The notes: generated by a model from the letters alone, not told the origin. Shown: positions 1 to 10,561, counted from the stretch's first letter. The stretch: 64,000 bases of DNA from Streptomyces sp. NBC_00704 (GCF_036226605.1 NZ_CP109000.1:7932501-7996500); one strand, 5' to 3'. Made by a program: numbers and translations.

Positions 1-142
1 AGCCGAACTTGTCGTAGCGGTAGCGCCAGATGTGGCCGAGGACGAACACCGCGAGGCAGACGTAGGGAAGGGCGACCCAGAGCAGGATGGCGCCGGTGCC
101 TGCCTCCGCCGCCAGGGTGAGGGGCTGCGGGGGTGCGGTCAT
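1..142 (-). CDS. narI: Respiratory nitrate reductase gamma subunit NarI, N-terminal part (cut by window edge)
   Basis: This is the first ~47 codons of NarI, the membrane di-heme cytochrome b subunit that passes quinol electrons to NarH. The visible protein has a short soluble N-terminus and a first hydrophobic helix (ILLWVALPYVCLAVFVLG) followed by HIWRYRYDKFG, a pattern typical of NarI. The start ATG overlaps the narJ stop as ATGA, so the two are translationally coupled as the last genes of narGHJI. The rest, including the heme-ligand histidines, lies outside the window. Confidence 0.85.
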   Translation of the reverse strand, partial: MTAPPQPLTLAAEAGTGAILLWVALPYVCLAVFVLGHIWRYRYDKFG

Positions 143-821
143 CGGGGACCTCCTACGACGGGGTCGGGCAGGAACACGGGGGCTGACCCGGGTGATGGCA
201 TGGGGGGCGCGTACGGGTCGAGGCCGACCTGTTCCTCGGGCGGGCCCTGTGCGGCCAGGCGCATGACGGCCTCACGGTCGTCGCCGGCCAGAGCGGGCAG
301 GGTGGCGGAGACGGAGTCCAGGATGTGGGCCCAGGGCGAGCCGTCGTCGTTCAGGGCGAGCCGCAGGAGTTCCAGGCCGGCCCGGTGTTCGGTGAGCAGG
401 CCCGCTCCCGTCGCCGGGTCGGTCGCGGCGAACTCGAGAACCACGGCGAGGTGGTCGGGCAGTTCGTCGTCCCCCAGGCGCCATCCGGCCGCGGTGTAGG
501 TCTGCTTCAGCCGCAGCAGGCCGAGGCCGCGCTTGCGGGTGTCGCCGTGTGCGTAGTACGTCAGGTAGAGGCAGCAGCGTTTGCGGTGGTCGAAGGTGGC
601 CACGTAGGCGGCGGCCAGGTCGGCGGGGTCGGTCTGCTGCGCGTGTGCGGTGAAACGGAGCAGGGGGCGGGCGACCGGTTCCGGCAGGGCGGCGGCGGCC
701 CGTCCGGCCAGGGCCAGGTACTGCTCGAACCGCTCGTCGGGGTAGGCGAGCAGCAAGGACTGTGCCTGCCAGGCGTCGGCGTGCCATGGCCGGATGCGGG
801 TGGTGCGGGTGGTCTTCCGTT

Positions 822-825
<4 letters not shown>
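139..825 (-). CDS. narJ: Nitrate reductase molybdenum cofactor assembly chaperone NarJ
   Basis: The protein has 228 residues, the usual size for NarJ, a cytoplasmic chaperone of the all-helical TorD/NarJ type that holds apo-NarGH until the Mo cofactor and Fe-S clusters are inserted. Family-like stretches are QSLLLAYPDERFEQYLALAG near the N-terminus, FDHRKRCCLYLTYYAHGDTRKRG in the middle and LPDHLAVVLEFAA later. The start (MKRKTTRT) is fixed by an ATGA overlap with the narH stop, and the end overlaps narI in the same way. The C-terminus is proline-rich. Position inside narGHJI makes the assignment secure. Confidence 0.93.
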
Positions 826-2522
<1,697 letters not shown>

Positions 2523-2523
2523 G

Positions 2524-5500
2524 TCAGTACTCCACGTCCTGGTTGGTGCGGCGGCGGATGACGGTGACCTCGTCGCGCTGGTTGCCGGTGGGGCCGAGGT
2601 AGTTGAAGGCGTATGTCAGCTGGGCGTAGCCGCCGATGAGGTGGCTGGGTTTGATCAGCAGGCGGGTCAGGGAGTTGTGGATGCCGCCTCGCCGGCCGGT
2701 GGTCTCGGTGCGGGGCACGTCGATGAGGCGGTCCTGGGCGTGGTGCATGTAGACGGTGCCCTCGGGCATGCGGTGCGAGACGATGGCGCGGGCGGCGACC
2801 ACGCCGTTGCGGTTGACCGCCTCGACCCAGTCGTTGTCCTTGACGCCGACCTTGGCCGCGTCCTGGGTGCTCATCCAGATGGTCGGGCCGCCCCGGGACA
2901 GGGAGAGCATGAAGAGGTTGTCCTGGTACTCGGAGTGGATGGACCACTTGTTGTGCGGGGTCAGGTAGCGCACGGTCACGCCGAGTTCGCCCGTCTCGCC
3001 GATGCGGGGCTCGTCGAAGAGCGCGTGCATGTTCAATGGTGGTCGGTAGACGGGCAGTTGTTCGCCGAGTGCGGTCATCCAGTCGTGGTCGAGGTAGAAG
3101 TGCTGGCGGCCGGTGAGGGTGTGCCAGGGCTTGAGGCGCTCGACGTTGATGGTGAACGGGGAGTAGCGGCGTCCTCCGGTCTCGGAGCCGGACCATTCCG
3201 GGGAGGTGATGACCGGTACGGGGGCGGCTTGGGTGTCGGCGAAGGTGATCTGCTTGCCCTCGTGCTCGGCGGCCAGGTCCGCGAGCCGTGTGCCGGTGCG
3301 GGCTTCGAGGGTGTGGAAGCCCTGGGTGGCGAGGTGGCCGTTGGTGGTGCCGGACAGGGCGAGGATCGCCTCGCAGGCGTGTGTGTCGCGGGCGATCGAG
3401 GGCCGCCCGTCGGCCGTGCCGCCGCGCACGGTGCCGTTCTTGTGCCGCAGGTACTCCAGCTCGCGCTCGACCTTGAAGGTGACGCCCTTGGTGGTGGCGC
3501 CCAGGGTGTCGAGCAGGGGGCCGAGGGCGGCCATCTTGTCGGCGACGGCGCCGTAGTCGCGTTCCACCGTCACCAGTTTCGGCATCGTGCGGCCGGGGAC
3601 CGGCTCACACTCGCCCGCCTTCCAGTCGAGCACCCGGCCGTGCGGGTTGGCCATCTCGTCGGGGGTGTCGTGCAGCAGCGCGGCGGCGACCACGTCCTTG
3701 CGGACGCCCAGGTGATCGGCGGCCTGGCGGCTGAACTCCTTGGCGATCGTGTGGAAGGCGTCCCAGTCGGTTCGGGTCTGCCAGGGCGGGGCGATGGCCG
3801 GGTTGAAGGCGTGCACGAAGGGGTGCATGTCGGTGCTGGACAGGTCGTGCTTCTCGTACCAGGTGGCGGCGGGCAGGACGATGTCGGAGAAGACGGTCGT
3901 GCTGGTCATGCGGAAGTCCAGGGTGAGCAGCAGGTCGAGCTTGCCCTCGGGGGCTTCCTCCCGCCACACCACGTCTCGGGGGCGGGCCTCCGGCGGCGCC
4001 TCGGTGGCCCGCACTGAGTGGTCGGTGCCGAGGAGGTGCTTGAGGAAGTACTCGTTGCCCTTGGCCGAGGAGCCCAGCAGATTGGCCCGCCAGATGGTCA
4101 GCACGCGCGGGAAGTTCTCGGGGGCGTCGGGGTCCTCGCCCGCGAACCGCAGCCGCCCCGCCTTCAGTTCGTCCACGACGTGCTCGGCGACCGGCCGGCC
4201 GGCGGCTTCGGCCTCGTCGGTCAGATCGAGGGGGTTGCGGTCGAAGGTCGGATACGACGGCATCCAGCCCATCCGCGCCGACTGCGCGATGACATCCGCC
4301 GTGGTTTTCCCGGCGAACGGGCCGCCCGTGCCCGGGCCGGCCGCGGCGAGGGTGTCGGCGGAGAACGGGTCGTAGCGGAACTGGTCGGCGTGCAGGTACC
4401 AGTAGGCGGTCTGGATCATCTGCCGGGCCGGCCGGTTCCAGTCCGCGGCGGTCGCGATCGCCGAGTAGCCGGTGATCGGGCGGACCTTCTCCTGACCGAC
4501 GTAGTGCGCCCAGCCGCCGCCGTTGACGCCCTGGCAGCCGGTCAACGTCGTCAAGGTCAGAAACGCGCGGTAGATGGTGTCGGAGTGGAACCAGTGGTTG
4601 GTGCCCGCCCCCATGATGATCATCGAACGGCCGCCGGACTCCTCGGCGTTGGCCGCGAACTCCCGCGCGATCCGCGCCGCCTTCCCGGCCTCCACTCCGG
4701 TGATCGCCGCCTGCCAGGCCGGGGTGTACGGCTCCTCCGCGTCCTCGTACGAGGTCGGCCACCGGCCGGGCAGGCCGTCGCGGACCACCCCGTACTGGGC
4801 GAGCAGGAGGTCGTACACCGTGGTCACCAGCCGCCCGGCGACCCGCTGGACCGGGACCCCGCGCCGCAGTAGCGCCGCGCTGCCGTCGGGGGCGTCGAAG
4901 CGGGCCAGGTCGACGGCGACCGGCGCCTCCTCGCCGCCCTCGGCGGACAGCAACGGCTGGATGCCGCCGAGGTCGAGGTTCCACTTGCCGGCGCCCGCCT
5001 CGCCGTAACGGTCGCCGAGCGTTCCGTTGGGCACCACCGGCCGGCCGGTGGCCGCGTCCAGCAACACGGTGCGGAACTCCGCGTGCTCGGCCTCGGCGTG
5101 TTCGCCGCCCAGATCGGCGGCGGTCAGGAACTTGCCCGGCGTGAAGGTGCCCGGCTCGCCCTCAGCCTCGTCGAGGGCGACCAGGAAGGGCAGGTCCGTG
5201 TACTTCGTGACGTAGGCGGTGAACTGCGGCGTGGTCCGGTCTACGAAGAACTCCTTGAGGATCACGTGTCCCATGGCCATGGCGAGGGCCCCGTCGGTGC
5301 CGGGCTGGGCGGCGAGCCATTCGTCGGCGAACTTCACGTTGTCCGCGTAGTCCGGGGACACGGCGACGACCTTCTGGCCGCGGTAGCGGGCCTCGGCCAT
5401 CCAGTGCGCGTCCGGGGTGCGGGTGACCGGCAGGTTGGAACCCCACATGATCAGGTAGCCGGCGTCCCACCAGTCGCCCGACTCCGGAACGTCGGTCTGG

Positions 5501-6300
5501 TCGCCGAAGACCTGCGGGGAGGCGACCGGCAGGTCGGCGTACCAGTCGTAGAACGACAGCATCGCCCCGCCGAGCAGCGAGTAGAAACGGGCCCCGGCCG
5601 CGTGCGAGACCATCGACATCGCCGGGATCGGCGAGAACCCGGCCAGCCGGTCCGGGCCGTACTCCTTGATGGTGTGCACGTGCGCGGCGGCCACCATCTC
5701 CACCGCCTCGTCCCAGCTCGCCCGCACCAGGCCGCCCTTGCCGCGTGCCCGCTTGTAGCGGCGGGCACGCTCGGGGGCGGAGACGATGTCCGCCCAGGCC
5801 GCCACCGGATCCCCGAGGCGTGCCTTGGCCTCCCGGTACATCTGCAGCAGCACGCCGCGCACGTACGGGTACCGCACCCGGGTCGGCGAGTAGGTGTACC
5901 AGGAGAAGGCCGCCCCGCGCGGACAGCCGCGCGGCTCGTACTCCGGGCTGTCCGGGCCGACCGAGGGGTAGTCGGTCTGCTGGGCCTCCCAGGTGATGAT
6001 GCCGTCCTTGACGTACACCTTCCACGAGCACGAGCCGGTGCAGTTCACGCCGTGCGTGGAGCGCACCACCTTGTCGTGCGACCAGCGGTCCCGGTAGAAC
6101 TCGTCCGCCTGCCGGCCGCCCTTGCGGTGCAGGGTGCGCAGATCCTCCGAGACCTCCGCCCGGGTGAAGAACCGGCGGCTGCGCACCAGCGCCTCCGCCA
6201 GATCGCCGTCCAGGCCCGCCCGTGTCTTGTCCCGGCTGGTCTCCGTGCTCACCGTGCCACTCCGCTCCGGGCGACGTGAGCCCGTTCGAGTCGTGATCAA
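2524..6300 (-). CDS. narG: Respiratory nitrate reductase alpha subunit NarG (Mo-bisMGD catalytic subunit)
   Basis: This is the 1258-residue catalytic subunit that reduces nitrate to nitrite. The N-terminus has the FS0 cluster motif HGVNCTGSC plus a downstream Cys in PRGCPRG, with the first ligand a His as in membrane-bound Nar enzymes. DLPVASPQVFGDQTDVPES contains the region of the molybdenum-ligand Asp. No twin-arginine signal is seen, consistent with a cytoplasm-facing enzyme. The start shown is the longest one; a GTG at 6252 (VSTETSRDK) is an equally plausible start because the first 16 residues are low-complexity. It is the first gene of narGHJI. The 167 bases upstream (6301-6467) contain no gene and must hold its promoter unless transcription comes through from the hemerythrin gene. 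Confidence 0.96.
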   Translation of the reverse strand: MITTRTGSRRPERSGTVSTETSRDKTRAGLDGDLAEALVRSRRFFTRAEVSEDLRTLHRKGGRQADEFYRDRWSHDKVVRSTHGVNCTGSCSWKVYVKDGIITWEAQQTDYPSVGPDSPEYEPRGCPRGAAFSWYTYSPTRVRYPYVRGVLLQMYREAKARLGDPVAAWADIVSAPERARRYKRARGKGGLVRASWDEAVEMVAAAHVHTIKEYGPDRLAGFSPIPAMSMVSHAAGARFYSLLGGAMLSFYDWYADLPVASPQVFGDQTDVPESGDWWDAGYLIMWGSNLPVTRTPDAHWMAEARYRGQKVVAVSPDYADNVKFADEWLAAQPGTDGALAMAMGHVILKEFFVDRTTPQFTAYVTKYTDLPFLVALDEAEGEPGTFTPGKFLTAADLGGEHAEAEHAEFRTVLLDAATGRPVVPNGTLGDRYGEAGAGKWNLDLGGIQPLLSAEGGEEAPVAVDLARFDAPDGSAALLRRGVPVQRVAGRLVTTVYDLLLAQYGVVRDGLPGRWPTSYEDAEEPYTPAWQAAITGVEAGKAARIAREFAANAEESGGRSMIIMGAGTNHWFHSDTIYRAFLTLTTLTGCQGVNGGGWAHYVGQEKVRPITGYSAIATAADWNRPARQMIQTAYWYLHADQFRYDPFSADTLAAAGPGTGGPFAGKTTADVIAQSARMGWMPSYPTFDRNPLDLTDEAEAAGRPVAEHVVDELKAGRLRFAGEDPDAPENFPRVLTIWRANLLGSSAKGNEYFLKHLLGTDHSVRATEAPPEARPRDVVWREEAPEGKLDLLLTLDFRMTSTTVFSDIVLPAATWYEKHDLSSTDMHPFVHAFNPAIAPPWQTRTDWDAFHTIAKEFSRQAADHLGVRKDVVAAALLHDTPDEMANPHGRVLDWKAGECEPVPGRTMPKLVTVERDYGAVADKMAALGPLLDTLGATTKGVTFKVERELEYLRHKNGTVRGGTADGRPSIARDTHACEAILALSGTTNGHLATQGFHTLEARTGTRLADLAAEHEGKQITFADTQAAPVPVITSPEWSGSETGGRRYSPFTINVERLKPWHTLTGRQHFYLDHDWMTALGEQLPVYRPPLNMHALFDEPRIGETGELGVTVRYLTPHNKWSIHSEYQDNLFMLSLSRGGPTIWMSTQDAAKVGVKDNDWVEAVNRNGVVAARAIVSHRMPEGTVYMHHAQDRLIDVPRTETTGRRGGIHNSLTRLLIKPSHLIGGYAQLTYAFNYLGPTGNQRDEVTVIRRRTNQDVEY

Positions 6301-6467
6301 GTCCGGTCACAGACGACTTTATGAGCGCCGTCCCCCGAAAGGTCAACCGTCACACCACAATCAGGCGAAACGCGGCTGACGGAGATCGTCTGCGCGCCGA
6401 AGCGGCTCCCCGTCTTCGAGCACCATGCATGGGCGGGCTGGCGGCTGGTCCGCCCCGCCGAGAGCGG

Positions 6468-6941
6468 TCAGGCGGCAGGCCGGGACAGGGCGCTGCCCGC
6501 TTCGGCGCGCACCGCCTCGACGGCTTCCCACTGCTCGGTCGACAGGGTCGCCAGCGAGGCGGGGAAGACGCCGTCCTGCTCCTTGAGGATGTGATCACGC
6601 AGCAGGGCGAGCACCTCCAGCAGCCGGTCGGGCCAGGCGGGATCCGCCGGTATGCCGTGAGCGGCCTCGGCCAGCACCGCCTCGATGCGACGGTGTTCGG
6701 CCTCCAGCGTGGCGATGTGGTCGGGGAACTCCTGGGCCATCGCGGGGAACAGCCCGTGCTCCTCCACCTGGGTGTGCGGGACCAGGACGGTGGTGATGCG
6801 GCGGGCGAGTTCGGCCATGCCGGTGAGGTCGCCGTCGCGCCGGGCGTCGCGCACGTGGCTGACGAGGGTGACGACCTCGTCGTGTTCGCGGGTCAGCTCG
6901 TCGATCGTCGCCACGGACTGACAGCCGCAGTATTCGCACAT
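6468..6941 (-). CDS. Hemerythrin HHE-domain protein with N-terminal CEYCGC motif
   Basis: The 157-residue soluble protein begins MCEYCGCQ and continues as a four-helix hemerythrin-like domain. Candidate di-iron ligands are H in TREHDEV, H and E in VPHTQVEEHGLFP, H in LEAEHRRIE and H in RDHILKEQDGVFP. Proteins of this CxxCxC-HHE type commonly sit next to nar or nitrite reductase genes and are thought to sense or scavenge O2 or NO. That role is inferred here from context only. It is co-directional with narK upstream (29 bases) and narG downstream. The ATG is preceded by GGAG at a normal distance. Confidence 0.85.
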   Translation of the reverse strand: MCEYCGCQSVATIDELTREHDEVVTLVSHVRDARRDGDLTGMAELARRITTVLVPHTQVEEHGLFPAMAQEFPDHIATLEAEHRRIEAVLAEAAHGIPADPAWPDRLLEVLALLRDHILKEQDGVFPASLATLSTEQWEAVEAVRAEAGSALSRPAA

Positions 6942-6969
6942 CGGAGGACTCCGGCTTCTCTGCGTCGGT

Positions 6970-8220
6970 TCAGCTTGAGTGGACGGTGGGCGGCGTGCGG
7001 CGGGTGAGTGCGTGCCGCACGCCGGTCTCGGTGAAGGCCAGCGCCGCCGCCGCGACAGCGGCCAGCAGGATGAGGCCGATCCCGTAGGAGCCGTAGGCGC
7101 CGTACAGCGAGCCCATCACCAGCGGCGGCACGAAGCCGCCCAGGCCGCCCGCGGCGCCGACGATGCCGGTGACCGAACCGACCTTGTTCGCCGGAGCCAG
7201 CAGCGCCACCAGCGCGAACACCGCACCGCTGCCCGCGCCCAGCGCGGCGGCCATGGCCAGGAAGGCGATCGTGCCCACCGGCGCCAGGGCCGGGGTGAAG
7301 GACTGCGCGAGCGCCCCGGCCAGCACCACCGCGAGCGTGCCGGCCAGCACCCGCACCGGCCCGATGCGGTCCGACAGCCAGCCACCCACCGGCCGCATGG
7401 CCACCGCGAGCAGCACGAAGCCGGCCATCCGGTTGGCCGCGTCGGCCTGGGGCAGGGCGTAGCCGGTCTTGAGGTAGGTAGGCAGGTAGACGGAGAAGGC
7501 GACGTAGCCGCCGAAGGCCACCGCGTACAGAACGGACGCCTGCCACGTGACGCCCAGGCGCAGGGTGGCGGCCAAACGCCGCCCCAGCGGCTCGGTCGGC
7601 ACGGTGCGGCCCGGGGCGTCCCGCAGCACCAGCGCGGCCACGACCGCGTATGCCGCAAGGAAGCCCGCGGTGATCAGGAAGGGCGTCGACATGCTGTTCG
7701 CATCGACCAGCTTCACCGTGGTCAGGGCACTGATCGCGGTGCCGCCCATCCCCATGCCGAAGACGCCGATGGCCAGACCCCGCCGCTCGGGCGGGAACCA
7801 TGCGCTCACAAAGGGCACGCCCACGGCGAAGGCGGTACCGCCGATACCCAGGAAGAACCCGCCGGCCAGCAACGCGGCGAGCGAGGAATGGCCGGCCAGC
7901 CCCAGATAAAGCACCGGAGCGATGGTGACCGCCGAGACGATCGGGAACATCACACGCCCGCCGAACCGGTCCGTCAGCGCGCCGACCGGGATACGGCCCA
8001 CGGAACCGACGACGACCGGCACAGCCACCAGCAGCGACTGCTGGAAAGAGGTCAGGTCCAGGGTGTCCTTGAAACGAGGGCCGAGCGGGCTGAGCAGCGC
8101 CCAGGCCCAGAAGTTGACGGCGAACCCGACAGTGGCCAGGGCCAGCATCAGCCAGGCCCGGCCGGATACCGGCGCACCCGAGGCCGTCCTGCTGCTCTCC
8201 GTCGTCGAAGACTGGACCAT
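6970..8220 (-). CDS. narK: NarK-type nitrate/nitrite transporter (MFS)
   Basis: This 416-residue protein has about twelve hydrophobic helices and belongs to the nitrate/nitrite porter branch of the major facilitator superfamily. Typical segments are FWAWALLSPLGPRFKD after the first helix, the loop motif GRIPVGALTDRFGGR, and the glycine-rich GFFLGIGGTAFAVG and GAAGGLGGF signatures in helices 5 and 11. It probably imports nitrate or exports nitrite for the adjacent NarGHI. The ATG at 8220 (MVQSSTTES) is chosen because a purine-rich GGGAAGGGACGG lies upstream; an ATG 27 bases earlier lacks a visible ribosome site. It is followed closely by the hemerythrin gene. Confidence 0.92.
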   Translation of the reverse strand: MVQSSTTESSRTASGAPVSGRAWLMLALATVGFAVNFWAWALLSPLGPRFKDTLDLTSFQQSLLVAVPVVVGSVGRIPVGALTDRFGGRVMFPIVSAVTIAPVLYLGLAGHSSLAALLAGGFFLGIGGTAFAVGVPFVSAWFPPERRGLAIGVFGMGMGGTAISALTTVKLVDANSMSTPFLITAGFLAAYAVVAALVLRDAPGRTVPTEPLGRRLAATLRLGVTWQASVLYAVAFGGYVAFSVYLPTYLKTGYALPQADAANRMAGFVLLAVAMRPVGGWLSDRIGPVRVLAGTLAVVLAGALAQSFTPALAPVGTIAFLAMAAALGAGSGAVFALVALLAPANKVGSVTGIVGAAGGLGGFVPPLVMGSLYGAYGSYGIGLILLAAVAAAALAFTETGVRHALTRRTPPTVHSS

Positions 8221-8345
8221 GCTGTCCGTCCCTTCCCTCTTGCTCATGTCGTTCTGCGGCATGGGCCGCAGAGGAATCCCCGGGACCTTGCCTGCGGACC
8301 GGCGGTTCCTCAGCCACTGTCGGCTGTGGGGCACCTGGGCGGCAT

Positions 8346-8380
8346 GGGCCAAGGGTCCCTGCCGCCGGGCTGACGGTCCC
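8346..8380. promoter_or_regulatory. Two DevR/DosR-like 14-bp boxes 21 bp apart upstream of narK
   Basis: GGGCCAAGGGTCCC (8346-8359) and GGGCTGACGGTCCC (8367-8380) both fit the GGG-N8-CCC layout of DosR/DevR (OsdR) operators, whose core is GGGACTWWAGTCCC. Their start-to-start spacing is 21 bp, two helical turns, as expected for cooperative binding. They lie 126-160 bases upstream of the narK start in the narK/PPOX divergent spacer. This reading comes from sequence pattern only. Confidence 0.5.
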
Positions 8381-8485
8381 CACTCCGATCCGGCCGGCCC
8401 TCCTCCACTGCCCCTTGTCCTGGATTGCTCGCACGACTCCTTCCATACGGCGGCTGCGGCCTCTGCCGCCGGGATGACGAAAGTA

Positions 8486-8499
8486 GGGCCGACCGGCCC
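8486..8499. promoter_or_regulatory. Strong DevR/OsdR-like palindrome upstream of the PPOX gene
   Basis: GGGCCGACCGGCCC sits inside the larger palindrome TAGGGCCGACCGGCCCTA (8484-8501), 37 bases before the PPOX start. It matches the DevR/OsdR operator layout best of the three boxes in this spacer. It could serve the PPOX promoter and, in reverse, narK. Confidence 0.55.
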
Positions 8500-8535
8500 T
8501 ATCCGGTGCCAAGCCGCCGCGCTGAGGATGGTGAG

Positions 8536-8955
8536 ATGCTCGAGAACGACGCCTTTCGCATTCTCGACCGGCGGGAATGCCTTCGCCTGCTGGCCAAGGT
8601 GCCGGTCGGCCGGGTCGTGTACACGCGGCAGGCGCTGCCCGCGGTCCTCCCGGTCAACTTCTCCCTGGACGAGGATGCCTCCGTCCTGCTGTACACCTCG
8701 GCCGGCTCCGACCTCGTACGCGCCATCGACGGCGTCGTCGTCGCCTTCGAGGCGGACGAGTTCACTGCGGCGACCCGGTCCGGCTGGAGCGTGGTGGTCA
8801 CCGGCCGAGCCGGCGTGGTGACCGACCCCGCCGAGCACGACCGGCTCTCGCAGAACGGCCCGCGTTCCTGGATGCACGTGCGGGACGGAGTCTTCCTGCG
8901 CATCGAGTCCGAGTTGGTCACCGGACGCGAAATCGGGGCGCGCACCATGCGATGA
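8536..8955 (+). CDS. Pyridoxamine 5'-phosphate oxidase-fold flavin/F420-binding protein
   Basis: This 139-residue single-domain split-barrel protein (PPOX family) begins MLENDAFRILDRRECLRLLAKVPVGRVVYTRQALPAVLPVNF. That N-terminal layout is shared by small actinobacterial stress proteins that bind FMN or F420. The strand GWSVVVTGRAGVV and the conserved tail WMHVRDGVFLRIESELVTGREI complete the fold. The specific reaction cannot be told from sequence. The ATG at 8536 has GAGGATGGTGAG immediately upstream, so longer in-frame starts are rejected. It is divergent from narK and shares with it a spacer holding three DevR-like boxes, which suggests a hypoxia or NO response. Confidence 0.8.
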   Translation: MLENDAFRILDRRECLRLLAKVPVGRVVYTRQALPAVLPVNFSLDEDASVLLYTSAGSDLVRAIDGVVVAFEADEFTAATRSGWSVVVTGRAGVVTDPAEHDRLSQNGPRSWMHVRDGVFLRIESELVTGREIGARTMR

Positions 8956-9076
8956 GCTTTACCCCGGCGCGGGCGTTGGTGATGCGTATCCGGTCGGCAG
9001 GGTGCCTGCTGACCGGACACCGTCATACGGAGGCAGCGGTCCGTCCGCCTAGGCGAATGAGTCCGATGTCAGAGGC

Positions 9077-9538
9077 TCAGGAGCGGTTGCTGAGGCTGGC
9101 GGCCACGGCGGTCAGTCGATCCATCGCGTGAGCCACGCCGAGCCCGTCCATGTAGTCGCGGACATGCACGATTTGGCTGTTCCGGATCCGGATCACGAGG
9201 AGGCCGGGAAAGTTGAAGGACTGGCCGGTCGTGGTCACGATCCCGGAGACGATCTGCTCGACGACGATCACCTCCGGGTCGGTGTTCTCATGCACGACGA
9301 CTTCGCGGATCTCCTGCGGCTGCGCCGGGCTTGCACCCCAGGCCGCTCGATAGCCCGCGCGGACCTCTTCGCGTCCCTGGTAGTGCTCAGGCATGCCGGG
9401 GAAGAGGAAAGGAAACTCGTGCACGGCATCGACGGCGTACAGATCGGCCAGGTCGTCCGCGGATTTGTCGAGCATTGCCTGCTGATAGCGGGCCAAGACC
9501 TCACGAGGGCCGAGGTTGGCCGAGGTTGTCTCCGGCAT
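9077..9538 (-). CDS. SnoaL-like / NTF2-fold small polyketide-cyclase-type protein
   Basis: This 153-residue cytoplasmic protein of the NTF2-like alpha+beta barrel superfamily has the SnoaL pattern. LARYQQAMLDKSADDLADLYAVDAVHEFPF is followed by HYQGREEVRAGYRAAWG and ends IRNSQIVHVRDYMDGLGVAHAMDRL. Members bind small hydrophobic ligands and some are isomerases or cyclases; no substrate can be named. The ATG at 9538 has ACGGAGT upstream, and the TTG at 9562 is less likely. It is divergent from the neighbouring IS982 transposase and appears to lie between that element's inverted repeats, so it may be a passenger gene. A 15-base direct repeat (GCCTGCTGACCGGAC at 9004-9018 and 9609-9623) also flanks it. 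Confidence 0.75.
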   Translation of the reverse strand: MPETTSANLGPREVLARYQQAMLDKSADDLADLYAVDAVHEFPFLFPGMPEHYQGREEVRAGYRAAWGASPAQPQEIREVVVHENTDPEVIVVEQIVSGIVTTTGQSFNFPGLLVIRIRNSQIVHVRDYMDGLGVAHAMDRLTAVAASLSNRS

Positions 9539-9644
9539 GGCTGTTGGACTCCGTTCAGTCAACGTGTGGACGACATTCGCGCGCTGGGCCAGAACTTCAG
9601 GACTTTGGGCCTGCTGACCGGACGAGGGCCCCCAAGATCCGGTT

Positions 9645-10538
9645 GTGATGCCCGACTTGGAGACCCTCTTGACCGCACTCTATGTGAAGATCGACGACGA
9701 GATCGGAGGAATGCGATGGATGGGACGCCCGCCCCTTCTCAGCGACTCCGAACTCGTCTGCCTGGCGGTGGCCCAGGCACTGCTCGGCCACCGCTCCGAG
9801 GCGCGGTGGCTACGCTTCGCCCATAAGCGCCTGTCCGGCCTGTTCCCCTATCTGCCCCAGCAATCCGGGTACAACAAGCGCCTGCGGGCGGCTCTGCCAC
9901 TGGTCAAGCGCATGATTCGGGAGCTGGCCATGGACAGCGACTTCTGGACGGACACGGTATGGATCACCGATTCCACCCCGGTGCCGTGCGGCATGTCCCG
10001 CCCGACCGTCCAGCGCTCGAACCTGGCGGGCTGGGCCAGCTACGGCTACTGCGCCTCCCACTCCCGGTTCTTCTGGGGGCTGCGCTTGTACCTGGTCTGC
10101 ACGTCGACCGGCATGCCGATCCTGTGGGCGCTGGCCAACCCGGAGATCGGTGAGCGCGAGGTCTTGGCCGCGATGCTCGAAGTCGACGCCGAACTGATCG
10201 CCCAGCGCGAGGGCATCCTGCTCATCTCGGACAAGGGCTTCGCCTCGAAGGTGTTCGAGAAGGACCTCGCCGAACTCGGCGTCGAGCTGCTGCGACCGTC
10301 CTTCAAACGGGAGAAGAAGCGCTACGGCGAGCCGATGCTCAAGAAGGTCCGCCAGCTGATCGAGTCGGTCAACGACACCCTCAAAGGGCAGCTCGACCTG
10401 GAACAACACGGCGGGCGGACCTTCGAGGGCGTCGCGATCCGGGTCGCCCAGCGCGTCCTCGCGTTGGCCGCCGGCATCTGGCACAACAACAAGATCGGTG
10501 CACCTGTCACCCGCTCGCTAATCGCGTATGACCACTGA
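9645..10538 (+). CDS. IS982-family transposase
   Basis: This 297-residue intact DDE transposase has the IS982 pattern: PLLSDSELVCLAVAQALLG near the N-terminus, then VWITDSTPVPCGMSRPT with the first catalytic Asp. LLISDKGFASKVFEKDL holds the second, and the C-terminal region is LESVNDTLKGQLDLEQHGG-like (IESVNDTLKGQ), with the Glu of the triad. No frameshift is seen. The stop lies 2 bases before the right inverted repeat. The ATG at 9648 would shorten the protein by one residue. Confidence 0.92.
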   Translation: MMPDLETLLTALYVKIDDEIGGMRWMGRPPLLSDSELVCLAVAQALLGHRSEARWLRFAHKRLSGLFPYLPQQSGYNKRLRAALPLVKRMIRELAMDSDFWTDTVWITDSTPVPCGMSRPTVQRSNLAGWASYGYCASHSRFFWGLRLYLVCTSTGMPILWALANPEIGEREVLAAMLEVDAELIAQREGILLISDKGFASKVFEKDLAELGVELLRPSFKREKKRYGEPMLKKVRQLIESVNDTLKGQLDLEQHGGRTFEGVAIRVAQRVLALAAGIWHNNKIGAPVTRSLIAYDH

Positions 10539-10561
10539 TCACATCGGACTCATTCGTCTAG

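Larger units (their letters stand above)
9049..10561. mobile_element. Putative two-gene IS982-family element carrying a SnoaL-like passenger
   Basis: A 21-base near-perfect inverted repeat (20 of 21 matching) brackets this segment: CTAGGCGAATGAGTCCGATG... at 9049-9069 and its mirror at 10541-10561. Two divergent genes fill it. Their stop codons lie 7 bases (SnoaL-like, left) and 2 bases (transposase, right) inside the repeats. The layout therefore looks like one mobile unit of ~1.5 kb. The right repeat ends in the CTAG into which the next element (IS701) jumped. The alternative is a plain ~1-kb IS982 element with a left end near 9550-9640, but I see no matching repeat there. Confidence 0.55.
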
